From Anoxynatronum sibiricum (GTDB lineage Bacteria; Bacillota; Clostridia; Peptostreptococcales; Tindalliaceae): a stretch of 64,000 nt of DNA. Location: the NCBI RefSeq assembly GCF_039414295.1, contig NZ_JBCITM010000007.1, forward strand, positions 1-64,000. Direction: 5' to 3'. The stretch's first letter is position 1; each line of letters begins with the position of its first letter. Below are positions 16,667-25,298 of this stretch, in pieces. The notes beneath the pieces are model-generated. The model saw only the letters and a program-made list of their open reading frames with translations, ran no database searches and was not told the DNA's origin. The position numbers were made by a program, and so were the translations under genes.

Positions 16667-17089
16667 ATGAAGCGACACATGAAGACATGGGTTTTATCAC
16701 TGGCAATTGTCATTCAGGCAGGGTTGGTGGGGGGCATTGCTGCACTGCAGCGACTGACCAGGTTAAGGGCAGGCGTCATGCGCCACCTCTACCAGCGGCG
16801 CCTTCAATATGAGCAGACTTTCCTAACACCACAGTTTCTGTGGGGGCTTTCTTTTTTCAACATGGTCAGTGCCGGCCTGTGCCTACATCGGGCCCGCTGC
16901 CAGCATCGAAAGGAAGGCAGCGGTCGGGCAGTGACTTACTGGCTGATCGCCGGTGCGTTGAACTTATGGAATCTGTTTGTGATTCACGGCACAACCTTTA
17001 AGGATTTGCTGGCACACCCCTACTTTTTGCTGGCCTTCCACATTGTGTGGGTCATACAAGTCATAGTGGCAGTGATTACGGAACAATAG
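16667..17089 (+). CDS. Small hypothetical membrane protein
   Basis: About 140 residues with an N-terminal hydrophobic helix (WVLSLAIVIQAGLVGGIAAL), a basic loop, and three further hydrophobic stretches, the last near the C-terminus (FLLAFHIVWVIQVIVAVI). I do not recognise a family. It begins 12 nt after the rhodanese stop with an AAGGTG ribosome site, so it is cotranscribed with it. The ATG at 16667 is preferred to a GTG at 16658. A membrane partner of the rhodanese is the simplest reading (inference). Confidence 0.65.
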   Translation: MKRHMKTWVLSLAIVIQAGLVGGIAALQRLTRLRAGVMRHLYQRRLQYEQTFLTPQFLWGLSFFNMVSAGLCLHRARCQHRKEGSGRAVTYWLIAGALNLWNLFVIHGTTFKDLLAHPYFLLAFHIVWVIQVIVAVITEQ

Positions 17090-17124
17090 AAAAAAATCAC
17101 TCTTTCGCTTATCCGATGATTGAA

Positions 17125-17403
17125 TTATAACACCAACAGACTCTCCGGCTCTCCGTCAAGCGCACCCTCAACGGCTTTTTTGAGAATCTTTGTCTGTGCT
17201 TCCTCATCACCGGCGTGGCCAAAAATGGTCTCCAGGGAATAGCCCACATGGATCATCCGTGGCGGCCTTACAATTTTGCCGATATTAGGCAGGTTCATCA
17301 GAGTTACGGTTGAAATGACCGGTTCTGTCATGGGCCTGCCAATCTGAATTTCAAACAGCTTCGCACGAATCCGTTCCTTGTAGGTAAGCCCGTCTCTTGG
17401 CAC
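17125..17403 (-). pseudogene. Internally deleted copy of the PrdB-like selenoprotein gene
   Basis: The first 30 residues (RDGLTYKERIRAKLFEIQIG onward) and the last 60 (LMNLPNIGKIVRPPR onward) are close to the 13124-13870 protein, but about 149 codons between them are missing, including the UGA, Cys162 and the SECIS hairpin. The join is in frame, giving 92 residues. The GTG at 17403 follows AAGGAG. The upstream palindrome shared with the intact gene is retained. It may be a decayed duplicate or a short protein with a new role; without the U-x-x-C motif it cannot do the parent's chemistry. Confidence 0.75.
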
Positions 17404-17487
17404 TTCACCATCTCCTTCCACTTATGCATCCCTGACACACTCTTTTATTTGAATGAATCATCACAAATCATTTCTGGCTATGCATTT

Positions 17488-17509
17488 AATAGACGACTGG
17501 TCATCTATT
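17488..17509. promoter_or_regulatory. Palindromic operator, TetR type, in the 17.4-17.7 kb gap
   Basis: A 22-bp imperfect palindrome (AATAGA-GAC core halves) is centred near 17498 and includes AGACGACTGGTCAT, identical to the site before the intact selenoprotein gene. It lies about 85 nt upstream of the truncated copy. The rest of the 17404-17745 gap is AT-rich and I see no other gene or clear element in it. Confidence 0.55.
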
Positions 17510-17745
17510 ATTCATTTAAAAAAATGCACCTCCTGTATTCAATTTATGTGCATCTTACCCCCCAGCTATCGTCTTTTATCGCTGCTGCAAAGACTTTTCG
17601 GATACTCAACGACCTATGATGTTATTGCAAGATGAACTTATTGGATGCCATGATGCCATTCATGAAAGGATTTTCAACTTAAGACAATGCCAAGGGTCCG
17701 AAAGGATATTCGTCGCCCTGGCCACAGGTGAATCATCATCCCGAA

Positions 17746-18669
17746 CTATATCAAACGATAAAGATAGCCGGACACCACCGCCCCCACCAGGCTGTAAGCC
17801 AGGTACAGGAAAAATACTTTGCGTTTCACAATGGAATAAACGGCTGCCATGGCCGGTATGGAGGTGGCCGCACCGCCGATCATAAAGGCCAGGGCAGTTC
17901 CCTTGTCCATTCCCAAGTCCATGAGCCCTCTGATTACCGGCATGGCTGAAATGCTGCTGGCATAGGCAGGAATCCCCACCAGCGCTGCCAATAGAGGGCC
18001 GGCGTCGTTGCCACTGCCCAGCAACCCTGCCACCCACTCTACTGGTACGTACTGCACGATCAGCGCTTCCAGTACGAAGGCCATCAAAATGTATTTTCCA
18101 ATGAAAATCCCCATAGTAATGGTGTTGATGATGAAGGACTTCATCATTTTTCCGTCCCATTTTCCATCAGGCTCCGATTCCTGTTGGCAGGATGATGTGC
18201 CACAGCCTTGTGTTCCCATGGAGTACCGCAATACCTCCGGTTCAATTCTGCCCGTTTTCATCAAATACCAGGTACTGTAGCCGGCCACAAGCCCTATGCC
18301 CAGAGTGGCCGTCAGACGGGCCACGGCCATTCCACCTCCCAACAGACTGTAAGTGAGTACAAAAGACTCAGGACTCATGAGGGGAGAAGTAATCCAGAAA
18401 GCCATGATGGGAGCCAGGGGAATTCCCGCCGCCAGCATGGCAGCAATGGCTGGAATGACACCACAGGAACAAAGCGGACTGAAGGCACCGGTGCCTGCAG
18501 CAACAGGAATGGAAACCAGTTCCCTTCCCCGAAAAGCTTTTTTGAAAGATTGCTCCAGCTTCAGGGTTTTAATCAGCGATGCCACCGAGATGCTTAATAA
18601 GAAGAATGGAAGAATGCTTTTGACTGCATTGACTGTAAATATCAGCACAAATAGAATGGTTTCATTCAT
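17746..18669 (-). CDS. DUF318/ArsP-like permease
   Basis: A 307-residue membrane protein of the permease DUF318 family, which includes the organoarsenical exporter ArsP. Two homologous blocks of spans are visible; the first carries FSPLCSCGVIPAIAAMLAAG, with the vicinal-type Cys pair typical of the family, and a cytoplasmic loop carries more Cys (GCGTSSCQQ). RBS AAAAAAGGAG before ATG. A MarR regulator with Cys-rich ends lies upstream in the same direction. Export of trivalent arsenicals or another thiol-reactive compound is likely but unproven. Confidence 0.82.
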   Translation of the reverse strand: MNETILFVLIFTVNAVKSILPFFLLSISVASLIKTLKLEQSFKKAFRGRELVSIPVAAGTGAFSPLCSCGVIPAIAAMLAAGIPLAPIMAFWITSPLMSPESFVLTYSLLGGGMAVARLTATLGIGLVAGYSTWYLMKTGRIEPEVLRYSMGTQGCGTSSCQQESEPDGKWDGKMMKSFIINTITMGIFIGKYILMAFVLEALIVQYVPVEWVAGLLGSGNDAGPLLAALVGIPAYASSISAMPVIRGLMDLGMDKGTALAFMIGGAATSIPAMAAVYSIVKRKVFFLYLAYSLVGAVVSGYLYRLI

Positions 18670-18880
18670 GGAAAACGCTCCTTTTTTAATGTGTTTACAT
18701 GTTTACTGTTTTTTCATGGAATCACGAGGACGTTCAACCTGCAGGTTCAGCCGATCTCTTGAAGGAGTGATCACATGAATGATTGAATTCATCTGGTTCA
18801 GGTAATCAATATGTTGTTTGGTGCATTTATTGTATTATGCAAATAAACAGCGTGATGACACTTTTCTAAATCTTTATCGC

Positions 18881-19378
18881 TCAACAGCAGTTGGGATTGG
18901 CTTCATCAAAGGCCTCCACCAATAGTGCCGCTGCCTGCAACACCTCCCGCACCCGACCTTCCGGCAGATTGGCTACAATTTTTCGATAGTAATCCTGAAT
19001 CGATGCCTCCACTGTTTCAGCTGCTTCCTGACCTTTTTCTGTCAGACTCACCACCACCATTCGTCTGTCCTTTTCTTCCCGCATTCGCTCAATGTACCTG
19101 TCGCGCACCAGGTTGTTCACAATGCGTGTCATGGTGCTGGTGCGGGCATTGAGCTTTTCGCTCAGCTCATTCATGGTCAGGCGGGGGGTGCGTTTCAGCT
19201 GCGTGAGCACATAGGCCTGCGAGGTGGTGAAACCATGGGGCTTAATCTGATCACGTTCGAAAAGCTGCATCACCCGCACCAAATGCTGTACTGTCTGGCC
19301 CACTTCTTCCACACAGCAGTCAGTTGAAGTTTCACAGGTGCATTGGGTAGGTGCTCTTTGCCCGCTAACTGATTTCAT
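18881..19378 (-). CDS. MarR family regulator with cysteine-rich termini
   Basis: The winged helix region spans about residues 50-120 (SQAYVLTQLKRTPRLTMNELSEKLNARTSTMTRIVNNLVRDRYIER, wing EEKDRRMVVVSLTEKG). Unusually, the N-terminus carries CTCETSTDCC and the last residues are NCC: six cysteines outside the DNA-binding core and none within it. This suggests sensing of a thiophilic metal(loid) or of oxidation. RBS GGGGGAGG before ATG. It lies 211 nt upstream of the ArsP-like permease on the same strand, its likely target. Confidence 0.88.
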   Translation of the reverse strand: MKSVSGQRAPTQCTCETSTDCCVEEVGQTVQHLVRVMQLFERDQIKPHGFTTSQAYVLTQLKRTPRLTMNELSEKLNARTSTMTRIVNNLVRDRYIERMREEKDRRMVVVSLTEKGQEAAETVEASIQDYYRKIVANLPEGRVREVLQAAALLVEAFDEANPNCC

Positions 19379-19531
19379 GGTAACCTCCCCCTTTACTTAT
19401 TTGTATCATGCAACTATTTGTGTGTCAATAGTTTTTTTATCTTTCCAATCAACACCACTGTTCTTTGTTTACATCAGGCGACACCCTGTGTGGATGCCTG
19501 GATTTGGTGGAGCCGCTTTGAAAATCCTGCC

Positions 19532-20068
19532 TTAGTCCAGTTTGAGTCCCATCGACATCAGGTCGTAATACTGTCCCTTTACCTTGAACTCCCGAGTGAT
19601 AATGCCTTCCACCCGGAATCCTGTCTGATGATAAAGTCGAATGGCCCCCACATTATCGGTGCGTACCCGAAGATTAATTTTTCGGATGGTGCCCGTGCTT
19701 TTTGCCCAAATGATCAACCTTTCTAATAAAGCACTGCCTAATCCCTGTCCCCAAAATTCCCGCAGCACACTCATGCCAAATTCGCCTGCATGAGCAGTTC
19801 TGGGACGGTTGCCTCCCGTGAAATGGAGATTGCCGATGATGCGGTTCTCAGCTACTGCCACCAGGAACAGCGCGTTTGGCTGGCTGTTGACAGAGCGGAT
19901 AAAATGGACCTCTTCTTTTTTCGTTATGTTCAGTTCCCCCGGCCCAAAGGTCAGGTTATCAGATTCCCGGCTAATCTGATTCATGTAGGCGATCAACGCT
20001 GCTGCATCCGCCTCCACAGCTTTCATGATATTCACCTTCTGGCCGCTTTTCAGGATGGCAGTGACCAT
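19532..20068 (-). CDS. GNAT family N-acetyltransferase
   Basis: A single GNAT domain of about 178 residues. The acetyl-CoA loop is in LREFWGQGLGSALLERLI, and the following helix and NVGAIRLYHQTGFRVEGI are typical of RimJ/RimL and spermidine-type acetyltransferases. The ATG at 20068 follows AAGGAGGG; the longer frame adds 12 Arg/Gln-rich residues without a ribosome site. The acceptor is unknown. Apparently monocistronic. Confidence 0.85.
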   Translation of the reverse strand: MVTAILKSGQKVNIMKAVEADAAALIAYMNQISRESDNLTFGPGELNITKKEEVHFIRSVNSQPNALFLVAVAENRIIGNLHFTGGNRPRTAHAGEFGMSVLREFWGQGLGSALLERLIIWAKSTGTIRKINLRVRTDNVGAIRLYHQTGFRVEGIITREFKVKGQYYDLMSMGLKLD

Positions 20069-20193
20069 GGTGTCCCTCCTTTGCCTTTGTCTCTTTGTCT
20101 GCACTTTTTTTTATTGCCATCGACTGAGGCTGCCTCTTCATGGAGACAGCCCTGATGTGATCATACAATCGATTGGTGGTGTTTTTGTTGCGT

Positions 20194-20940
20194 TTAAAGC
20201 AGGACGAATCCTATCAGCAATCCGGCAATAAGTCCGGCGTTGGCCATATGGCTGTGCATGCTGTTGGACTGGGGAATCAGTTCGTCATTGACAATATAGA
20301 TCATGGCACCGGCAGCAAAAGCCAGAGAGCCGGCAATAAAAGCTTCTGAGATCCCAAAAACCAGCAACCCGATGGCAGTTCCAATGGGGGTCATCAGTCC
20401 TGCCCCCAGGGTGAACAAAATCACCTTCAGATTGGAAAGGCCGCCGGCTCTAAGAGGTCCGGCCACTGCCAGCCCTTCTGGAATATTATGAAGGCCTATG
20501 GCCAGTGCAATGACCATTCCCAGTTCCTGACTGGCCTCCAGCCCGGCTCCGATGGCCAGCCCTTCCGGCACGTTATGTAACGCAATGCCCATAAAAATCA
20601 GATAACCTGTTCGCAATACCGTTTGGCTATGAACCTTATCCGCGTCCACGTTCTCCACTTCCAGATCATCACTTTTTGACATGTGAGCATGGGGCATGAA
20701 GCTATCCAGCAGGAACATCATGCCGCACCCCAGCAGAAATCCCACCAGCGTCACCACCATGGAACCCATTTCCAGAGCTCCAGGCATTAATTCAAAAACA
20801 GAAACTGCCACCATGATTCCCCCTGCAAATCCCAAGAGAGCCGCCATGGTTTTTTTACCGGGAGTACCGAAGAACATGAGAATGATGGCGCCCAGCACCG
20901 TCGATGTGCCGGCAAAGAAACTGTAAATCATACTTTCCAA
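20194..20940 (-). CDS. ZIP family divalent metal transporter
   Basis: An eight-span ZIP protein of about 248 residues with the two metal-site helices MGIALHNVPEGLAIG and AIGLHNIPEGLAVA. The histidine-containing loop before them (FMPHAHMSK) is the usual variable region. The best start is TTG at 20940, seven bases after GGAGGTG; the inner ATG at 20931 is too far from that site. It probably imports zinc or iron across the cytoplasmic membrane. Confidence 0.92.
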   Translation of the reverse strand: MESMIYSFFAGTSTVLGAIILMFFGTPGKKTMAALLGFAGGIMVAVSVFELMPGALEMGSMVVTLVGFLLGCGMMFLLDSFMPHAHMSKSDDLEVENVDADKVHSQTVLRTGYLIFMGIALHNVPEGLAIGAGLEASQELGMVIALAIGLHNIPEGLAVAGPLRAGGLSNLKVILFTLGAGLMTPIGTAIGLLVFGISEAFIAGSLAFAAGAMIYIVNDELIPQSNSMHSHMANAGLIAGLLIGFVLL

Positions 20941-21158
20941 TATCGTACACCTCCATTTTGTCAGCACAAGGGCTGTCGTTGATAGCAACGCCACGATGGA
21001 CATGTGCATTCCTTCTCATTTATACCGTTGAAACCCATTTTTATTCAATGCAAGCGTGTTTTTTTGTTCTCAACATGCTGACAGACATACCCTTTTGAGT
21101 ATGTCTGTCGAAAATGCTCACTATAACGGTTGATGAACCTTCTGGTTGATGAATGACA

Positions 21159-22403
21159 TTAGAAGTCTTCCGACAACAGCCGTTTTTCACCCGAAATGGC
21201 CTGAATCGGCTTGATGTTCTGGGTCACTTCCAGCGTTCCCAGATATTCACCGGCATCGTTTCTCACCGCGAAGTAACGAATATAGATAAAGGCATCTCCC
21301 ATGGAGATCCAGAAATCTTCATGCTCTTTTCGTCCACTTTTAAAAGCATCCAGAATGGCCTCCACCACATGGACACTGGCCGGCGGATGGCAGTTCTGTA
21401 CCGTGCGGCCAATCACTGATTTGGTGCGGGGGAAAATCCGCTCTGCCGACTGGGAAAAATACTTCACCACATCATCCTGGTCAATAAATGTCATGTCAAA
21501 GGGGAGTGTGTTCAACATGCGGGTAAGTTCATCCACGCTGAAGAATCCGGTTTCCAGTCGTACCATGCCATCGGCAGCGGCCTCAGCAATTATTTCATTT
21601 CCTGATTCCCGGTCGGGTATCCATCGACTTTCAGGACTCACAATGCAATAACCGATTTCTTCACTGTCTTCAGCAATGGCCATCCATTCATCTTCAGTGA
21701 GCACATCCAGCAGCATAGGAACCATGATGCTTTCTTCCTTGACAATCATATCCAGCACTTTGGTGGTCATTTCTTCTGCAGCTTTCTTCAGTGCCTCACC
21801 TGTGGTTTCATCAGACTGAAGTAACACTTTGAAAGCCTTGATCAAGGTGCGGATTTCATCATCAACGCCCCACATCACCTTGGGAGGTGCGGTGATGCCA
21901 TATTTTTCCATATAGGGAAAGAAGATGTTTTCTTTGCGGCTGTAATGCTTATCCAAATCCATGAGCAAGTTGACGTGTTCCAGCAGGCCATAACGCTCTT
22001 TCACCGTGGGTTGTGTCCCCAACTTGTGAATCATGGGAAGAATACTACCCTTGATGAGGTTCGTTACAGCAACGTTTTCTTCTTTAAGCACCCTGACAGG
22101 GTGTCCCGGCCTTTCCTCTTCCTGGGAGGCTGTGTGTACTTCTTCCACCGAGCCCTTAAAGATATCAGCATGAAGGTCACAGAGACGTTGCACCTCTTCA
22201 ATGGGCATACCTTCAGCGATGAGCCCTGCTTCCATTTCGGAAATTTCACTGGCAGCCACGCCATCGATGAGACTGGCAAACTGTTGTTGCACCTGTGTGG
22301 GATCTTTTCCGTCGTGGAGCTGTAAAATGATTTCCTTCAGGGTTTTCTGGCGCTCCTGTCGATTGGATGCCTGTTTTCCACGGTTGTCAATGTGTTCACT
22401 CAT
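21159..22403 (-). CDS. DUF438 protein with hemerythrin-like and PAS domains
   Basis: Three parts are visible: an N-terminal DUF438 helical domain (about 20-90), a hemerythrin-like HHE region (about 120-240: HKLGTQP, LLEHVNLLMDLDKHYSRKEN, IVKEESIMVPMLLD), and a C-terminal PAS domain (about 285-405: LPFDMTFIDQDDVVKYFSQS). Such proteins are thought to sense oxygen or nitric oxide through a di-iron centre. The ATG overlaps the stop of the DUF1858 gene by 8 nt, and the pairing DUF1858-DUF438 recurs in anaerobes (as I recall), so the two likely act together. Confidence 0.88.
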   Translation of the reverse strand: MSEHIDNRGKQASNRQERQKTLKEIILQLHDGKDPTQVQQQFASLIDGVAASEISEMEAGLIAEGMPIEEVQRLCDLHADIFKGSVEEVHTASQEEERPGHPVRVLKEENVAVTNLIKGSILPMIHKLGTQPTVKERYGLLEHVNLLMDLDKHYSRKENIFFPYMEKYGITAPPKVMWGVDDEIRTLIKAFKVLLQSDETTGEALKKAAEEMTTKVLDMIVKEESIMVPMLLDVLTEDEWMAIAEDSEEIGYCIVSPESRWIPDRESGNEIIAEAAADGMVRLETGFFSVDELTRMLNTLPFDMTFIDQDDVVKYFSQSAERIFPRTKSVIGRTVQNCHPPASVHVVEAILDAFKSGRKEHEDFWISMGDAFIYIRYFAVRNDAGEYLGTLEVTQNIKPIQAISGEKRLLSEDF

Positions 22404-22638
22404 TCATCATCGCCCCTTTCACCACTGTGTATCCACTTTTTTCCAGCACCTTTATCACCTGGTTCAGTTCAATCCCTCTCATGGCAGCAGCTTTCGGAAT
22501 CGTCATAACGCGGGCAGCGGTGCACATCATCACCGGATTGTTGATGCTTTCAAACCCCAGAGACTTGAGTACATCCACCAGCTCCGGATGCTCACGGCAC
22601 AAATCATAAACGCTTTGATCCAATGATAGCATACCCAA
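22396..22638 (-). CDS. DUF1858 domain protein
   Basis: A small protein (about 80 residues) consisting of one DUF1858 domain: LSLDQSVYDLCREHPELVDVL, FESINNPVMMCTAARVMTIPKAA, IELNQVIKVLEKSGY. Its function is unknown. The TTG at 22638 has AGGTGG six bases upstream; ATG at 22632 is an alternative. It overlaps the DUF438 gene by 8 nt and lies after the terminator of the SelW-like gene. The single Cys in MMCTAA could be redox- or metal-active. Confidence 0.8.
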   Translation of the reverse strand: MGMLSLDQSVYDLCREHPELVDVLKSLGFESINNPVMMCTAARVMTIPKAAAMRGIELNQVIKVLEKSGYTVVKGAMMNE

Positions 22639-22731
22639 TTTGATCCACCTCACGACATTTTTTCTGTTGATGAAGCTATCATATGCTTTCATCGCCTTCC
22701 TTGCTGTGATTCGAATCACGCCTGTACTATA

Positions 22732-22762
22732 AAAGGCTGCCGGTGATTGATCGGCAGCCTTC
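22732..22762 (-). terminator. Terminator after the SelW-like gene
   Basis: On the minus strand AAGGCTGCCG and CGGCAGCCTT form a stem with a 9-nt loop, followed by TTTTAT. It begins 12 nt after the stop of the selenoprotein gene. Confidence 0.8.
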
Positions 22763-22774
22763 ATCTTCATATAT

Positions 22775-23017
22775 TTATACCAGTTCTTTTCGGATGGTAC
22801 TTTCCACTTCATCTTCTTCAGGGAACCTTCCCAGAGATTTTTTGGAAAACAGCAACCGGTCTTCCAGTTTAATCTCAAAAACCCCTCCGCCTGAAGGAAT
22901 CAACACCAACTCCACAATCTGGTCCTTGTGTTCGTTAAGCAGTCTTTCTGTAAGGCTTACAGCCTTTTCCAGGTAACCTCAGGCAATGCAGTACTCAATA
23001 CTGATTTTGCGTGTCAT
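22775..23017 (-). CDS. SelW/Rdx-like selenoprotein (UGA read as Sec13)
   Basis: An 80-residue thioredoxin-like protein of the SelW/SelT/Rdx group. The N-terminal strand IEYC is followed by the redox motif C10-I-A-U13; Sec13 is the TGA at 22979-22981. The family features GYLEKA after the motif and the SGGGVFEIKLEDRLLFSK strand-turn-strand (with its family-typical G-F-E pattern) are present. A SECIS-like hairpin follows. ATG with AGGAGG upstream. The conventional reading would begin after the UGA and lose the whole active site. It probably acts as a selenol oxidoreductase on protein thiols. Confidence 0.92.
22952..22966 (-). promoter_or_regulatory. SECIS-like hairpin in the SelW-like gene
   Basis: On the coding strand AAGGCT-GTA-AGCCTT forms a perfect 6-bp stem with a GUA loop, 12 nt after the UGA. 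Confidence 0.7.
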
Positions 23018-23100
23018 CGAAAACCCTCCTTTTTCATCCAAAGCTTCCAATACGTTTATATGGTGTATACCCTATTGATTGATATTTAATCTCAACTGTT

Positions 23101-25176
23101 TCAGGAGGATGCCTTCCCCACCAGCACCCGCCGGAGAAAATCACGGGCAATATGGCGCACCTCGTCGCGAAACCGAATGGCCACACTTGTTTCCGAAACA
23201 CTCATCACTTCTCCCGGCCCGAAGGTGCTGTGAACAACAGCCTCGCCCGTTGTTACCGGAAATGATTTTTGCGAAAAAGCTTCTGGCAGCGCATGTCTGA
23301 CTTCACTGACAAAAAGACTCTCCTGTAGACTTTCGCGAAAGCAGGACTGGGGACAGCACAGCCACAGTTCTTTTCTGGCACGGGTCATGGCGACGTACAT
23401 GAGCCGCCGTTCTTCCTCCAGCTGACTTTGATCGCCTTTTTCCAGCGCAGTTTTCACGCTTCCCGGAGCCGGAAAGGTGTGGGCCGCTACATCAAGGACA
23501 GCCACAAAGTCATACTCCAGCCCTTTAGCCCCATGAACTGTACTAAGGGTGACTCTGGGAGTTGTCTGATTATCCGATATCTGAACAGGATCACTGCCTC
23601 TTCTACCGGTATCCAGTAATTGTTGACGTAATTGCAATGGCTGATGGATTGACCGACTGAGCCAGTGAATCATTTCAAGGAGCTGGAAAGCTGTTTCCCT
23701 TGAAACCTGTTTTTTTCGTTCCAGGTACTGGCCATAGCCCAGTTGATCCACCAGAAAGGGAATGATGCCATCGCTGCTTTGACGGGTGAGAGACTGCAGA
23801 TTTCTTGCCAGCTCTTTCACCGACTTCTGCCGGTAGTGTTCCGACAACAGTGGTGACTGGCACAGGTGACTGAGTAAGGGGCCCTCATTCGCTGGAGCAT
23901 GCTGCTTCAGCCAGGCAATCATCTGCTTGGAGACGTAGCCATTCAATTTGTAATAGATTTTTTCAAACAGTTCCAGATCGTGGGGTGCATAGGCAAAGTC
24001 AATGATGTGCAGCAGGTCCTGGGTAAGCCAATGGGAGTAAAACGTCATTTTCAAATCCCTTGATCGAAAGGAAATCCCTGCTTCATGCAGGGCATCTGCC
24101 AAAACCACCGCCGACAGATTGTTGCGGTATAAAAGGCCCACGCTCACCGTCTCCTGTTGCAGCCACTGTGTTACTTTGCTGATGATCCCTTCCAGCTGTT
24201 GCCTGCCATCGGAAAAGGACCGGATCTCCAACCGACCGCCACTGCCCGCCTGACTGACAGCTTCTTTGGCATACCGCTGCTGATTCAGTCGAATAACCCC
24301 ATTACTGGCCGTCACCAGTTCCTGGGGGCATCGATAGTTCTGATCCATCACATAGACAGCCGCTTCCGGATAAAGGGTGGGGAAATCCAGCAGTAACCGG
24401 GGCGAAGATCCCCTGAAACTGTAAATCATCTGATCATCATCCCCCACACAGAAAAGCTGATTTTCGGGTGCTGTCAGCAATCGGATAATCTCCCACTGAA
24501 TCGGTGAAGTATCTTGAAACTCATCCACCTGCCAGTACAAGTAGCGGTTTTGATATTGTTTCAGAAACGTGGTATTCCGGGAGAAAATCTCCCATGTAAC
24601 CACCAGCAGATCGTCATAATCCAGCCAGTGATTGGCTTTTTTATAGCTTTCATACCGTAGATAAATATCCCGAAAGCGCTTCACTGCACCGCACAGCGAT
24701 TCCATTTCATCCTCGGGAATCATTTTATTTTTCACCAGGCTGATCTGCTGTAATAGCTCTTCCATTTCATCTTCGCCTGGAAAAGTCTGGTTGATCTGCC
24801 GGTAAATAGCCCTGAGAATCCGTGGCTTGTAAAGCTGCTGCCGCCGATCTTCAATGAGATGAATGTGACGGTGTTCAAACCGATAAGCCCGGGACACCAC
24901 CTGGTAAGCCAGGGAGTGGATGGTGGAAAACTGCACCTGGTTACTGCCGGAAAGGTGCCCAAACAGCTGCTGAAACCTGGCTGCCATATCCCGGGCTGAT
25001 GCCCTTGAGAAGGTGAGGTTGCAAATGGCTGCCGGATTCACCTGGTGAACAGTCATTAAATGGGCAATGCGACTGCACATCACAGTGGTTTTACCTGCTC
25101 CGGCCACGGCCAGTACAATGGCAGGGCCATCATGGTGTCTGGCTGCCGCCTGCTGCTGTGGATTGAGTGGAATCAA
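23101..25176 (-). CDS. UvrD/PcrA-family ATP-dependent DNA helicase
   Basis: Superfamily 1 helicase of 691 residues: Walker A VAGAGKTT (about 25-31), motif Ia NLTFSRASARDMAARF, motif II DEFQDTSPIQ, motif III GDDDQMIYSFRGS, motif IV/V including TLSTVHGAKGLEYDFV, motif VI MYVAMTRARKEL. A short C-terminal region (HSTFGPGEVMSV) resembles the RNA-polymerase-binding tail of PcrA. It is shorter than PcrA (about 730), so it may be an accessory UvrD-like protein. The start is TTG at 25176. It unwinds DNA in repair or replication. Confidence 0.93.
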   Translation of the reverse strand: MIPLNPQQQAAARHHDGPAIVLAVAGAGKTTVMCSRIAHLMTVHQVNPAAICNLTFSRASARDMAARFQQLFGHLSGSNQVQFSTIHSLAYQVVSRAYRFEHRHIHLIEDRRQQLYKPRILRAIYRQINQTFPGEDEMEELLQQISLVKNKMIPEDEMESLCGAVKRFRDIYLRYESYKKANHWLDYDDLLVVTWEIFSRNTTFLKQYQNRYLYWQVDEFQDTSPIQWEIIRLLTAPENQLFCVGDDDQMIYSFRGSSPRLLLDFPTLYPEAAVYVMDQNYRCPQELVTASNGVIRLNQQRYAKEAVSQAGSGGRLEIRSFSDGRQQLEGIISKVTQWLQQETVSVGLLYRNNLSAVVLADALHEAGISFRSRDLKMTFYSHWLTQDLLHIIDFAYAPHDLELFEKIYYKLNGYVSKQMIAWLKQHAPANEGPLLSHLCQSPLLSEHYRQKSVKELARNLQSLTRQSSDGIIPFLVDQLGYGQYLERKKQVSRETAFQLLEMIHWLSRSIHQPLQLRQQLLDTGRRGSDPVQISDNQTTPRVTLSTVHGAKGLEYDFVAVLDVAAHTFPAPGSVKTALEKGDQSQLEEERRLMYVAMTRARKELWLCCPQSCFRESLQESLFVSEVRHALPEAFSQKSFPVTTGEAVVHSTFGPGEVMSVSETSVAIRFRDEVRHIARDFLRRVLVGKASS

Positions 25177-25239
25177 AAAATCACCTGCCTGTTCTTTTGC
25201 CTGAAACCAGTCTGATATCGTCTGAAAAACACCTGAAAA

Positions 25240-25264
25240 AGCCTGAGCAGATTCCCCTCAGGCG
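25240..25264 (-). terminator. Terminator after the amidotransferase gene
   Basis: On the minus strand GCCTGAGG and CTCAGGC pair across an 8-nt loop and are followed by TTTTTC, 35 nt after the amidotransferase stop. Confidence 0.75.
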
Positions 25265-25298
25265 AAAAACAGGCGATCCCTTATCGTAGCTATCCTGC

